64,000 bases of DNA, taken from the NCBI GenBank assembly GCA_019422525.1, contig JAHZDE010000001.1, positions 186,001-250,000 on the forward strand, given 5' to 3'. Shown here piece by piece: positions 17,628-26,017 of this stretch. Made by a program: the position numbers and the translations under genes. The notes under the pieces were generated by a model. That model was not told the DNA's origin. It made no database searches and saw only the letters and a list, made by a program, of their open reading frames with translations. The DNA comes from Clostridiales bacterium (GTDB lineage Bacteria > Bacillota > Clostridia > Oscillospirales > Acutalibacteraceae). Positions within the stretch are counted from its first letter, which is position 1, and every line of letters begins with the position of its first letter.

Positions 17628-19031
17628 ATGTTTGGAGTACTCATTGAAAAAGGGCCTTGCGACTGGCAGGTCTTTCAACAGGAAAATGGCCAAGCAGAAG
17701 TCGAAGTGTGTGGGAGGTATATCATCCCACCGGGAGTGGAAATGACAAAACCGGTTGTCTATGTGCGTGTTATGCAGGAAGATAGTGGCAGGGAAGTTTT
17801 GGCTTGGCAGCCTGCCAAAATACTGGAAAATCAGAGATGGCAGTTAGCGCTCACCATACCGGCTGGAGGCTTGTATCGTTTGGAAAGCTGTTTGGCTGAT
17901 AGTACGAATGAAGTACTGGAATGGGCAACTCGCGGGGATATGCGGTATCATTTGGGAGTAGGTGATTTATATGTGATTGCCGGGCAAAGCAATTCGGCAG
18001 GATATGGCAAGGATTCTTTTTATGACCCGCCGGAGCTGGGAGTTCATTTATGCCGAAATAGTATGCGCTGGGATTTGGCAGTGCATCCTATGAATGATTC
18101 AACGGATATCGCTCATCCGGCCAATTTGGAAGGCGCTAATCCCGGAGCCTCCCCCTGGCTAAGCTTTGCCAAAACCATTCATCGAGAAACCGGGCTGCCG
18201 GTAGGACTGATTCAGACATCTTTGGGAGGCTCGCCACTTTCCCGCTGGAATCCCCGGCAGGAGGGAGATTTGTATCAATCTATGCTGGAGACGGTTCGAA
18301 ATTTAGGTGGCAAAATCAGAGGAGTGCTGTGGTATCAGGGATGCTCCGATACCGATGAAGAGGAATCCAAGACTTATGAAGAGAGATTTTCCCAAATGGT
18401 CACAGCGTTCCGTCAGGATATGGCAGAAGAAGTCTCTTGGCTGACGGTACAGTTAAATCGTCAGCTGAAATTACCCGAACAGATACCGGCGGATGACGGC
18501 TGGGGACGAGTTCGGGAAGCGCAGCGTCAGGCAGCTCGAAAGCTTTCCAACGTGTGGGTCATTCCAGCCCGGGACTGTGGTTTATGTGATTCTATTCACA
18601 ATACGGCTGCTGCCAACGTCATGCTGGGAGAGCGGGCTGCTCGTACCGCACTGCGGGTTCTGTATCAAAAGCCCGGGTGGGAGTTAGCACCAGATTTGGC
18701 TTCTGCCTGCAGAAAAGAAGATGTGATAGAATTGACGTTTTCTCATGTTACGACCCGCCTGCTGCCTTTTGATTCCCCTGAGACCATTTGTCGAGGATTT
18801 ACCTTGTGGGATGAGCATCGGAAAGAGATTCCAATTTTACGGGCTGAAATAGCCGGAAACCATGTGCGCCTATTTTTACAGGAAGCGGTTGAGGGAAAAA
18901 TATTTGTGTCTGCTGGATGGCAGATGGACCCACCGGCTGCTCTGCCGGTAGATGCCTCTACCAGGCAACCAATTCTTTCGTTTTATAATATTGAGGTTTT
19001 GAATGATGAAATTATAGGCGGGGAAAGGTAA
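17628..19031 (+). CDS. Sialate O-acetylesterase-like SGNH hydrolase
   Basis: Predicted carbohydrate O-acetyl esterase, similar to sialic acid 9-O-acetylesterases. The SGNH/SASA blocks are present in 467 residues: VIAGQSNSAGYG with the nucleophile Ser121, IQTSLGGSPLSRW, GVLWYQGCSDT, and CDSIHNT with the Asp321/His324 pair. There is no signal peptide, so deacetylation would occur inside the cell on imported sugars. The ATG at 17628 is set by AAAGGGGGA; a TTG at 17604 lies upstream of it. The flanking genes show no other sialic acid functions. Confidence 0.85.
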   Translation: MFGVLIEKGPCDWQVFQQENGQAEVEVCGRYIIPPGVEMTKPVVYVRVMQEDSGREVLAWQPAKILENQRWQLALTIPAGGLYRLESCLADSTNEVLEWATRGDMRYHLGVGDLYVIAGQSNSAGYGKDSFYDPPELGVHLCRNSMRWDLAVHPMNDSTDIAHPANLEGANPGASPWLSFAKTIHRETGLPVGLIQTSLGGSPLSRWNPRQEGDLYQSMLETVRNLGGKIRGVLWYQGCSDTDEEESKTYEERFSQMVTAFRQDMAEEVSWLTVQLNRQLKLPEQIPADDGWGRVREAQRQAARKLSNVWVIPARDCGLCDSIHNTAAANVMLGERAARTALRVLYQKPGWELAPDLASACRKEDVIELTFSHVTTRLLPFDSPETICRGFTLWDEHRKEIPILRAEIAGNHVRLFLQEAVEGKIFVSAGWQMDPPAALPVDASTRQPILSFYNIEVLNDEIIGGER

Positions 19032-19372
19032 AAAGTAAATTTTGTAAAATTGAAATAAAATCCAAGTAAATTTCCGTTTATAGAAACACACAAATAGCAA
19101 TAAAAGTATTTTTCCTTCGGGGAAAGGTGAAAAATGAGGCTCTATTCAAAGCTATACTGCAATAATCAAAAACCGGATGAAATTCCCTTTGGACAGCCTT
19201 TTATGCGTAGTATTTCGGCGATTTGGGATGGATAAAAAAAAGAAAACGAAATTCTTCTAAATGCTCTTATGCCCAAAGTTTTTGTGATTTTATTTTGTTT
19301 ATTATGGATGAAAATACCCGTCGAAATCTCGGAAATGTCCAAAAAAGCCAGTAGGAATGCGGTTTCCCCGCC
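19032..19372. other. AT-rich intergenic stretch without a convincing gene
   Basis: Between the esterase stop and the ricin-protein promoter there is A/T-rich sequence. Short open frames here lack ribosome binding sites, and no tRNA, strong terminator or riboswitch was recognised. Confidence 0.6.
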
Positions 19373-19401
19373 TTGACAGCTTTCCACAGGAATGATACAA
19401 T
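19373..19401 (+). promoter_or_regulatory. Near-consensus sigma-A promoter of the ricin-lectin gene
   Basis: TTGACA (perfect), 17-base spacer, TACAAT. It is among the strongest promoters in the window and predicts a leader of about 90 bases. Confidence 0.88.
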
Positions 19402-19499
19402 CAATACCATAATCCATGTCTGGTAACGCGAAGGAACGGGAGTTTCCGTGCCTTTGCCGTGAGTATATGCAAGCAAAGAACGTAAAGGAGTGTTTTTGT

Positions 19500-20312
19500 A
19501 TGGCAGTAAAGAAGGCAGTCGCGCCCGTAAACGGACGCTCTTATCTCATCGTGAACAAGAAGAGCGGAAAGGCTCTTTCTGCTGAGGCTGGCGCTGATAA
19601 CGGCGGTGTGGTAGAGCAGTTCTCCCTTACCCGTGAAAATAATCAGGTTTGGGTAGCAGAAGAGACCGATAAGGGCACCTGGAAACTGGTATGCAAGGAT
19701 TCTAATAAGTGCCTGGATGTCATCGATGGCGGAGAAGTGGATGGCGCTTGGGTTCATCAGTGGGAGTATGTAGGCGGCGAAACCCAGCAGTGGAAGCTGG
19801 TGCCCGTTGAAGACGGCTATTTTAAAATTGTAAACGCCAAGTCCGGCAAATGTTTGGATGTTGTGGACCTCAGTGAAGAAGATGGCGCCGCTATCCAGAT
19901 TTGGGAAGACGTTAACGGTGAAACCCAGCAGTGGAAGCTGGAAGAATGGCCGGTGGTAGTAGAAGAGAAGCCTGCTAAGAAGACTACCAAGACGGCTGCT
20001 GCGGCTAAGAAGGAAGAAAAGCCTGTGGAGGCTCCCAAAGCAGAGGCTGCTGTTAAGGCAGAAGAGCCTGTAAAGGAAGCTGTTCCGGCTAAGAAAACCC
20101 CTGCCAAAAAGCCTGCCGCCAAGAGAAGCTGTGCCAAAAAAGCCGCTGCTCCGGTAAAGGAAGAAAAGCCTGTGGAGGCTCCCAAAGCAGAGGTTGCTGC
20201 TAAGGCAGAAGAGCCTGCAAAGGCTACTGCTCCGGCCAAGAAGCCTGCTGCAAAAAGATCCACAGCCAAGAAGCCTGCTGCTAAGAAGCCCGCAGCTAAA
20301 AAAGGCGAATAA
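19500..20312 (+). CDS. Ricin-type beta-trefoil protein with a histone-H1-like Lys/Ala/Pro tail
   Basis: Unknown function. Residues 10-148 read as a ricin B/CBM13-type beta-trefoil with three QxW motifs (QVW 49-51, QQW 96-98, QQW 143-145) and repeated GKCLDV-like strands. Residues 155-270 are a low-complexity basic tail built from AKKPAAKK-type units, as in eukaryotic H1 and bacterial histone-like tails. The tail contains a 49-residue repeat (KEEKPVEAPKAE twice). There is no signal peptide, which is odd for a lectin domain and suggests a cytoplasmic, perhaps nucleic-acid-binding role. AAAGGAG sets ATG 19500. It has its own strong promoter and terminator, and its codon use is biased (AAG, GCT), which suggests high expression. 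Confidence 0.85.
   Translation: MAVKKAVAPVNGRSYLIVNKKSGKALSAEAGADNGGVVEQFSLTRENNQVWVAEETDKGTWKLVCKDSNKCLDVIDGGEVDGAWVHQWEYVGGETQQWKLVPVEDGYFKIVNAKSGKCLDVVDLSEEDGAAIQIWEDVNGETQQWKLEEWPVVVEEKPAKKTTKTAAAAKKEEKPVEAPKAEAAVKAEEPVKEAVPAKKTPAKKPAAKRSCAKKAAAPVKEEKPVEAPKAEVAAKAEEPAKATAPAKKPAAKRSTAKKPAAKKPAAKKGE
20010..20217 (+). repeat. Internal direct repeat in the tail of the ricin-type gene
   Basis: A 61-base unit at 20010-20070 recurs at 20157-20217 with two mismatches, a period of 147 bases (49 codons). This points to tail growth by in-frame duplication. Confidence 0.9.
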
Positions 20313-20337
20313 TTTTCTTTTCAATGTATAATCAAAA

Positions 20338-20366
20338 ACGGACCGATTTGATTCGGTCCGTTTTTT
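20338..20366 (+). terminator. Intrinsic terminator of the ricin-type gene
   Basis: Arms ACGGACCGA / TCGGTCCGT followed by six or more T; also close to the end of the convergent MATE gene. Confidence 0.9.
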
Positions 20367-20382
20367 GTTATAGAAAGTTTTT

Positions 20383-21738
20383 TCAATTGGCACTCTGTGA
20401 AAGGATCGTTTTCATGGTATGCCGATACAGCAAAACCGCCACAACGGAAGCAATGGTTTCAGCAATAGGAAATGTAATCCATACCCCTACAGGTCCCAGA
20501 ATAGGAGCCAGCAAAAAAGAAAGAGGCGGAATAATGAACAGCTGTCGGAGCATGGTTACGATTAACGAACGTCCACCATATCCAAGTGCTTCAAAAGCGC
20601 CGGCAATAATAACAGCTGGGCTGGAAAGGAAAAAAGACAGGCTGATAATTTGCAAAGCAGGTACGCCCATTTGCATCAGGGCGTCATCGGCCGCAAACAG
20701 GGAGAGCAGTGAGCCAGGAATTGTCAAAAATAACAGCATTCCGGCCGTCATAATGACAAATACGATTTGCAGGCTTCTTCGGAAAGTTTCCTGCATCCTT
20801 TGTAAGTTTCCCGCGCCATAGTTGAAGCTCATAATAGGACGCATTCCCTGAATCAGGCCACTGGAAGGCATATAGGTGAAAGACTGTATTTTAAAATAGA
20901 TGCCCAATACATTGACGGCTGTTTCGCTGAATCCCGCCAAAATCCGATTTAAAAGGCCTACCATAAAAGAAGGCATAGCCATTACCAGCGTGGAAGGAAT
21001 GGCTACCGAATATAATTGCCGGAAAATGCTTTTTTGAAAGCGGAATCCCCGCAGGCTGAGAGGAATTTCCTGATTCGTTTTGAAAAACAGGACTATGGCG
21101 GAAAGACAGGCTGTCATTTGTCCAATGATGGTTGCCACAGCGGCTCCGGTTACGCCCATGGCAGGAATCCCCATCCATCCAAAAATCAGGATAGGGTCCA
21201 AAATCAAATTGACGATAGCGCCCAGAGCCTGTAAAAACATGGGAATCACCATGTTTCCGGTCGCTTGAAACATTTTTTCAATGCAGATATGGAAAAGGCT
21301 TCCAAAGGAAAAACAAATCACAATGACAGCATACTGGTATCCAAGAGACAAAATAGTTTCGTCCTGGGTAAACAGCCGCAAAAAAGGTTTAGAAGCAAAA
21401 AGTCCTACCACTACAAACAAAAGGGAATGGATAGCCGTGCAGAAGAAACCATGTATGGCAGCTGTACCGGCTTCCTGTGGACGTTTTGCTCCAAGATTTC
21501 TGGCAATGCAGGCATTCAGACCTACTCCTAAGCCAACGGCCAGAGAAAGGGTGAGGTTTTGCAGAGGATATACCAAAGAAACAGCCGTTAAGGCTTCCTG
21601 ACTGACATGGGCAACAAAGATACTGTCGACAATGTTATACAGCCCCTGAATCATCATAGAGATAATCGGTGGGACGGACATAGATACCAGCAGCGGAAAA
21701 ATTTTTCGATTTTCCATAGGGTTCGCGGTAGCAGGCAT
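20383..21738 (-). CDS. MATE-family multidrug/Na+ efflux transporter
   Basis: Membrane antiporter of the NorM/DinF-like MATE family. The 451 residues form twelve hydrophobic segments in two similar halves. Typical positions are visible: VPPIISMMIQGLYNIVDSIFV in TM1 (split: VPPIISMMIQ, GLYNIVDSIFV), GVGLNACIARNLGAK after TM2, and SGLIQGMRPIMSFNYGAG in the second half. AAAGGAG lies 11 bases before ATG 21738. It stands alone between the ilvD terminator and the ricin-gene terminator. Substrate cannot be predicted. Confidence 0.92.
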   Translation of the reverse strand: MPATANPMENRKIFPLLVSMSVPPIISMMIQGLYNIVDSIFVAHVSQEALTAVSLVYPLQNLTLSLAVGLGVGLNACIARNLGAKRPQEAGTAAIHGFFCTAIHSLLFVVVGLFASKPFLRLFTQDETILSLGYQYAVIVICFSFGSLFHICIEKMFQATGNMVIPMFLQALGAIVNLILDPILIFGWMGIPAMGVTGAAVATIIGQMTACLSAIVLFFKTNQEIPLSLRGFRFQKSIFRQLYSVAIPSTLVMAMPSFMVGLLNRILAGFSETAVNVLGIYFKIQSFTYMPSSGLIQGMRPIMSFNYGAGNLQRMQETFRRSLQIVFVIMTAGMLLFLTIPGSLLSLFAADDALMQMGVPALQIISLSFFLSSPAVIIAGAFEALGYGGRSLIVTMLRQLFIIPPLSFLLAPILGPVGVWITFPIAETIASVVAVLLYRHTMKTILSQSAN

Positions 21739-21766
21739 AAAAAAGCAGTCTCCTTTCTGAAAGCGC

Positions 21767-21824
21767 CAAAAAAAGGCTATACATCCTCTGTTTGATCTCA
21801 GAAACAGAAAAATGTATAGCCTTT
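21767..21824 (-). terminator. Intrinsic terminator of ilvD
   Basis: Thirteen-base arms AAAGGCTATACAT / ATGTATAGCCTTT around an inner CTGTTT...AAACAG pairing; the minus-strand exit is a run of T. It lies between ilvD and the MATE gene and could also limit read-through into the latter. Confidence 0.85.
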
Positions 21825-21887
21825 CTTGCAGAAGGGATTATAGCACAGATTGTATCAGCCTGTCAAGGGTAGGGGCACAGGCAACTA

Positions 21888-23552
21888 TTATTTTGCCTCC
21901 AGAATTGCACCGCGGTTACCAGAAGTGACCAGAGAAGCATACCGTGCCAGATATCCTGTGGTAATTTTAGGCTGACGGGGTTTCCAGGCAGCTTTACGCT
22001 TGGCCAACTCTTCGTCAGAAACTTCCAAATGAATGGTATTGGCCATAATATCAATTGAGATGGTGTCTCCCTCTTCTACCAATGCAATGGGGCCGCCTAC
22101 AGCCGCCTCAGGAGAAACATGGCCAATGGCAGCGCCACGGGTTGCACCGGAGAAACGTCCGTCTGTAATCAGCGCAACCGTGCTGCCCAATCCACGGCCC
22201 ACAATAGCCGAGGTGGGATTCAGCATTTCCCGCATTCCGGGGCCGCCCTTAGGACCTTCATAACGAATGACCACTACATCGCCGGGCACAATTTTTCCCC
22301 CGTTAATAGCAGCCAGCGCATCTTCCTCACAGTCAAATACTCTTGCGGGGCCGGAATGACGCAGCATTTCAGGTGCAACAGCAGAACGCTTTACGACACA
22401 AGAATCGGGAGCCAAGTTGCCCCGCAATACAGCGATACCACCGGTTGTGCTGTAGGGGTTCTCCACCGGACGAATGACTTCCGGATTTTTATTCACGCTG
22501 TTGGCAATATTTTCACCCACCGTTTTGCCGGTACAGGTAATGTTGTCAAGGTTGAGCAGTCCCAGTTTGCTAATCTCCTTCATGACAGCATATACGCCGC
22601 CGGCTTCATTCAAATCTTCCATGTGATGGGGGCCTGCAGGCGCCAGATGGCACAAGTTAGGAGTCTTGTCGCTGATGGCATTGGCAATATCCACATTCAG
22701 CTCAATACCGGCTTCATGGGCAATAGCAGGCAAATGAAGCATACTGTTGGTGCTGCATCCCAGCGCCATGTCCATGGTCAACGCATTGCGGAAAGCTGCC
22801 TCAGTCATAATGTCACGAGGACGGATGTTTTTCCGAATCAATTCCATAATCTGCATACCTGCATGCTTGGCCAGACGAATTCGCTCGGAGTAGACGGCAG
22901 GAATGGTGCCGTTTCCGGGAAGGCCCATGCCCAGCACTTCTGTCAGGCAGTTCATAGAGTTTGCAGTATACATGCCGGAGCAGGAACCGCAGGTGGGACA
23001 GGTTTTATTTTCGAATTCCAGCAGTTTGGCATCGTCAATTTTACCGGCATTATAAGCGCCTACAGCCTCCGAAATGCTGGAGAAACTGACTTTACATCCA
23101 TCCACTGTGCCGGCCAACATGGGGCCGCCGCTGACAAAAATAGTGGGAACATTCAGCCGAGCGGCTGCCATCAGCAGGCCAGGCACGTTTTTGTCGCAGT
23201 TCGGCACCATTACCAGAGCATCCAGTGCGTGAGCCATGGTCATCGCTTCGGTGGAGTCGGCAATCAAATCACGGGTTACCAAAGAATACTTCATTCCCTG
23301 ATGGCCCATGGCAATTCCGTCGCATACGGCAATGGCGGGGAATACCACTGGGGTACCGCCTGCCATCGCCACGCCCATTTTGACGGCTTCCACAATTTTA
23401 TCCAGATTCATATGGCCGGGCACAATGTCGTTTTGAGAACTGACAATACCCACCAGAGGCCGCTGGATTTCTTCGCTGGTATATCCCAGTGCGTTAAAAA
23501 GAGCGCGATGGGTAGCGCTTTTTACCCCTTTTGTGACTGCATCGCTATTCAA
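21888..23552 (-). CDS. ilvD: Dihydroxy-acid dehydratase
   Basis: Fe-S dehydratase giving 2-oxo acids for valine, isoleucine and pantothenate synthesis. The 554 residues contain the cluster cysteines in PNCDKNVPG and CPTCGSCSGMYTANSMNC (about 105-190) and the C-terminal VALITDGRFSGATRG signature. The start is the TTG at 23552: AGAGGAGG lies just upstream and the protein then begins MNSDAVTKGV, the usual IlvD N-terminus. The ATG at 23591 overlaps the -10 box and cannot be used. It appears as a single-gene unit, not joined with ilvB/C here. Confidence 0.95.
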   Translation of the reverse strand: MNSDAVTKGVKSATHRALFNALGYTSEEIQRPLVGIVSSQNDIVPGHMNLDKIVEAVKMGVAMAGGTPVVFPAIAVCDGIAMGHQGMKYSLVTRDLIADSTEAMTMAHALDALVMVPNCDKNVPGLLMAAARLNVPTIFVSGGPMLAGTVDGCKVSFSSISEAVGAYNAGKIDDAKLLEFENKTCPTCGSCSGMYTANSMNCLTEVLGMGLPGNGTIPAVYSERIRLAKHAGMQIMELIRKNIRPRDIMTEAAFRNALTMDMALGCSTNSMLHLPAIAHEAGIELNVDIANAISDKTPNLCHLAPAGPHHMEDLNEAGGVYAVMKEISKLGLLNLDNITCTGKTVGENIANSVNKNPEVIRPVENPYSTTGGIAVLRGNLAPDSCVVKRSAVAPEMLRHSGPARVFDCEEDALAAINGGKIVPGDVVVIRYEGPKGGPGMREMLNPTSAIVGRGLGSTVALITDGRFSGATRGAAIGHVSPEAAVGGPIALVEEGDTISIDIMANTIHLEVSDEELAKRKAAWKPRQPKITTGYLARYASLVTSGNRGAILEAK

Positions 23553-23589
23553 AGGAAAAGCCTCCTCTTTTTCAAAGTTGTATAATCTC

Positions 23590-23618
23590 ATTATAAATTG
23601 TCAGACAACAAAAGTCAA
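23590..23618 (-). promoter_or_regulatory. Sigma-A promoter of ilvD
   Basis: TTGACT, 17-base spacer, perfect TATAAT on the minus strand. The last base pair of the -10 overlaps an ATG that would otherwise extend the ORF, which fixes the start downstream. Confidence 0.88.
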
Positions 23619-23622
23619 TATC

Positions 23623-23660
23623 AAAGGGCTCCACACACAGAAAAGTGTGGGAGCCCTTTT
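23623..23660 (-). terminator. Intrinsic terminator of the NSS transporter gene
   Basis: Arms AAGGGCTCC / GGAGCCCTT with an inner CACAC/GTGTG pairing; on the minus strand the T tract is short (TTTGATATT). Confidence 0.65.
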
Positions 23661-23671
23661 GGGTTTGCATA

Positions 23672-25045
23672 TCAGCCGTGGAATTTGTTCCAATATCCCA
23701 TGACGAAAATAAACAATACAATGAGCGGGAGAATATAAGACAGATAGAACCGGGCCCACTTGGGGAACTTGATTCCCTTGCCGGCGTCGGCTTCTTCGAT
23801 AAAGTTCTTCCAGCCCCAACCATATCGGCTGGTGCAGAACAAAAGATAGGCAAGGCTTCCCAAAGGCAGCAGGTTATTGGAAACGATAAAGTCCTCCAAG
23901 TCTTGAATGGTGCTTCCGGCACCCAGAGGGGCAAAGCCGCTCCACAGGTTAAAACCCAATACACAAGGCATAGACAACAGTACAATAACAATACCGTTTA
24001 CCAGCACGGCTTTTTTCCGGCTCCAGCCCCACAAATCAATGGCAAAGCTAATAATATTTTCAAATACCGCTACGATAGTAGACAGGGCGGCAAAAGTCAT
24101 AAAGACAAAGAACAGAGCGCCCCATACCTGTCCGCCCAGCATCTGATTGAATACATTGGGAAGGGTGACGAATACCAGTCCGGGGCCTTCTCCGGGATTT
24201 ACGTCAAAGGCGAAACATGCCGGGAAAATAATCAATCCTGCCATCAGGGCAATCAAAGTATCCAGGCCGCAAATGTTGATAGACTCGCCCATGAGGGAAC
24301 GGTCACGGCTGATATAGCTGCCAAAAATAGCCATAGCGCCGATTCCAAGGCTCAAGGTGAAAAATGCCTGGCCCATAGCGGCAAAGATGGCTTCTCCCAG
24401 ACCGTTTTCTACCATTTTTCCGAAGTCGGGCACCAGATAAAAGGAAAGACCTTCTACAGCCCCGTCCAGAGTGACGCTTCGGATACACAATGCTACCAGA
24501 ATCACGAACAGGAAGCCCATCATCACTTTGGTGATACGCTCGACACCTTTTTGCAAGCCAAGGCTACAAATGCCAAAACTCAACACAACCGTCAGCAGCA
24601 TCCACCCGGTCATGGGAAGAGGCTCGGCCAGCATGTTGTTAAAGATGGCTCCTACCTGGTCCGGTGTCTTGCCGACAAATTCGCCGGAAGCGGTTTTGAA
24701 GATATACGAAAGCATCCAGCCGCCAATGGTGGTATAAAACATCATCAATAGATAATTGCCTGCCATGGCTGCCCAGCCAGTGATATGCCATTTGGTACCC
24801 TTAGGCTCTAATACATGAAAGCTTCTGGCAGCGGACTTCTGGCTGGCACGTCCCACCGCAAATTCCATTACCATAATGGGCATTCCCAAAATTACCAGGA
24901 ACAATAGATAAATCAGCACAAAGGCTGCTCCACCGTATTTTCCCGTAATATAGGGGAAGCGCCATACATTTCCAAGACCGACAGCACATCCCGCCGAAAT
25001 CAGGATAAATCCCAAGCGGGACGAAAATTTTTCCCGTGTTTCCAA
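23672..25045 (-). CDS. Sodium-dependent (NSS/SNF family) amino-acid transporter
   Basis: Na+-coupled importer of the LeuT-like neurotransmitter:sodium symporter family. The N-terminus REKFSSRLGFILISAGCAVG and GLGNVWRFPYITGKYGGAAF carry the family's TM1 unwound region. About eleven to twelve membrane spans fill 457 residues; the 11-span bacterial form lacks TM12. The only plausible start is TTG 25045 behind AAGAGGT. No adjacent catabolic gene reveals its substrate; a FadR-type regulator gene is divergent from it and may be its regulator. Confidence 0.92.
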   Translation of the reverse strand: METREKFSSRLGFILISAGCAVGLGNVWRFPYITGKYGGAAFVLIYLLFLVILGMPIMVMEFAVGRASQKSAARSFHVLEPKGTKWHITGWAAMAGNYLLMMFYTTIGGWMLSYIFKTASGEFVGKTPDQVGAIFNNMLAEPLPMTGWMLLTVVLSFGICSLGLQKGVERITKVMMGFLFVILVALCIRSVTLDGAVEGLSFYLVPDFGKMVENGLGEAIFAAMGQAFFTLSLGIGAMAIFGSYISRDRSLMGESINICGLDTLIALMAGLIIFPACFAFDVNPGEGPGLVFVTLPNVFNQMLGGQVWGALFFVFMTFAALSTIVAVFENIISFAIDLWGWSRKKAVLVNGIVIVLLSMPCVLGFNLWSGFAPLGAGSTIQDLEDFIVSNNLLPLGSLAYLLFCTSRYGWGWKNFIEEADAGKGIKFPKWARFYLSYILPLIVLFIFVMGYWNKFHG

Positions 25046-25161
25046 AATGACTACCTCTTCTCTATTTCATTACTTCTCAAAACGGCTTCCAAAAGACGCT
25101 TGATGCTTTTTAGAATAACAGAAAATCATAGGAATCGTCAAGGTGTACGGAGGGTGGTTTC

Positions 25162-25190
25162 TTGCGTTCCTAACAGGGCTGTGTTATACT
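25162..25190 (+). promoter_or_regulatory. Sigma-A promoter of the FadR-type regulator gene
   Basis: TTGCGT, 17-base spacer, TATACT with an extended -10 (TGT before TATACT). Confidence 0.7.
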
Positions 25191-25244
25191 GAATAAAAAT
25201 CTATGGAAAAATTCGGCACATCGTCGGATTAAAGGAGCGGGAAC

Positions 25245-25931
25245 ATGGCGCACGATAAAACTCTTTCACAACAGGTAGCGGATACCATTTTGTCCATGAT
25301 AACCGTTGAAGGCAGTCTCCGGCCAGGAGATAAGCTGCCAAACGAAAACGAATTTTCTGCCCTTTTGCACGTCAGCCGTGCAACTCTTCGGGAGGCAGTC
25401 CGGATTCTGGTTTCACACAATGTTTTGGAGATTCGGCGCGGACGCGGTACGTATGTGGTGGAACGTTCCCTTCATGAGCATCCCATCAGTGAAGATGAAC
25501 TGAGCGGACTTCGGATGAACCTTCACGACTTGTTTGAATTTCGGCTGATGTTTGAGCCTAAAGCCGCTTGGTTTGCGGCAAAACGAGGAACCGACCAGGA
25601 AATTCAGCGGATTTTAGAATTTGGCCAAAAGGAAGAAGAACTGATTTCTGCCGGGAAAGACCGCACAGAGGTAGAACAGGCATTTCATAAATCAATTGCT
25701 ATGGCAACGCATAACGAGTTTGTCGGGCGGCTCATTCCTATTATTTATAAGGCCATTCATGAAGGCGTGCAATTTTCGCAAAACAATGAACAGATTGTCC
25801 GCGACACATTGGCAGACCATCGGATGTTAATGGAATTTATTTCTCAGAGGAATCCGGTAGGAGCAGAAACGGCGATGCGGCTCCACATTGTTCACGCTAT
25901 GAGTTCGTTTGGTGTAGAAATTGAAGAATAA
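25245..25931 (+). CDS. GntR-family regulator, FadR (FCD) subfamily
   Basis: DNA-binding regulator of 228 residues. The N-terminal winged helix reads LRPGDKLPNENEFSALLHVS then RATLREAVRILVSHNVLEIR, with the wing RRGRGTYVV. The C-terminal all-helical FCD domain (about 85-225) has the metal/ligand-type residues in FEFRLMFEP (Arg/Glu) and late histidines (HKSIAMATHN, HRMLMEF, HIVHAM). Such regulators usually answer to organic acids or sugar acids. AAAGGAGCGGG precedes ATG 25245. It is divergent from the NSS transporter gene, a possible target. Confidence 0.92.
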   Translation: MAHDKTLSQQVADTILSMITVEGSLRPGDKLPNENEFSALLHVSRATLREAVRILVSHNVLEIRRGRGTYVVERSLHEHPISEDELSGLRMNLHDLFEFRLMFEPKAAWFAAKRGTDQEIQRILEFGQKEEELISAGKDRTEVEQAFHKSIAMATHNEFVGRLIPIIYKAIHEGVQFSQNNEQIVRDTLADHRMLMEFISQRNPVGAETAMRLHIVHAMSSFGVEIEE

Positions 25932-25983
25932 GGATAGATTTCGCTTCTGATTTGTTTCATCGAACAGATTGATCTATAAACTC

Positions 25984-26017
25984 AGTCCCTCTGCTATCTG
26001 GCAGAGGGACTATTTTA
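25984..26017 (+). terminator. Terminator between two convergent regulator genes
   Basis: Perfect arms AGTCCCTCTGC / GCAGAGGGACT with a T-rich plus exit (ATTTTATT); the gene on the other strand ends at its edge. Confidence 0.82.

Noticed and set aside
19290..19360. Sixteen-codon frame (MDENTRRNLGNVQKSQ) upstream of the ricin-type gene
   Set aside because: It lies upstream of the promoter and has no ribosome binding site.
19401..20393. 330-residue frame antisense to the ricin-type gene with Leu/Ser/Gly repeats
   Set aside because: The apparent repeats are the reverse image of the Lys/Ala tail; the plus-strand gene has promoter, ribosome binding site and terminator.
22119..24751. Long plus-strand frames opposite ilvD and the NSS transporter
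   Set aside because: Shadows of two clear minus-strand genes; composition is atypical (many His, Gln, Asn) and starts lack ribosome binding sites.
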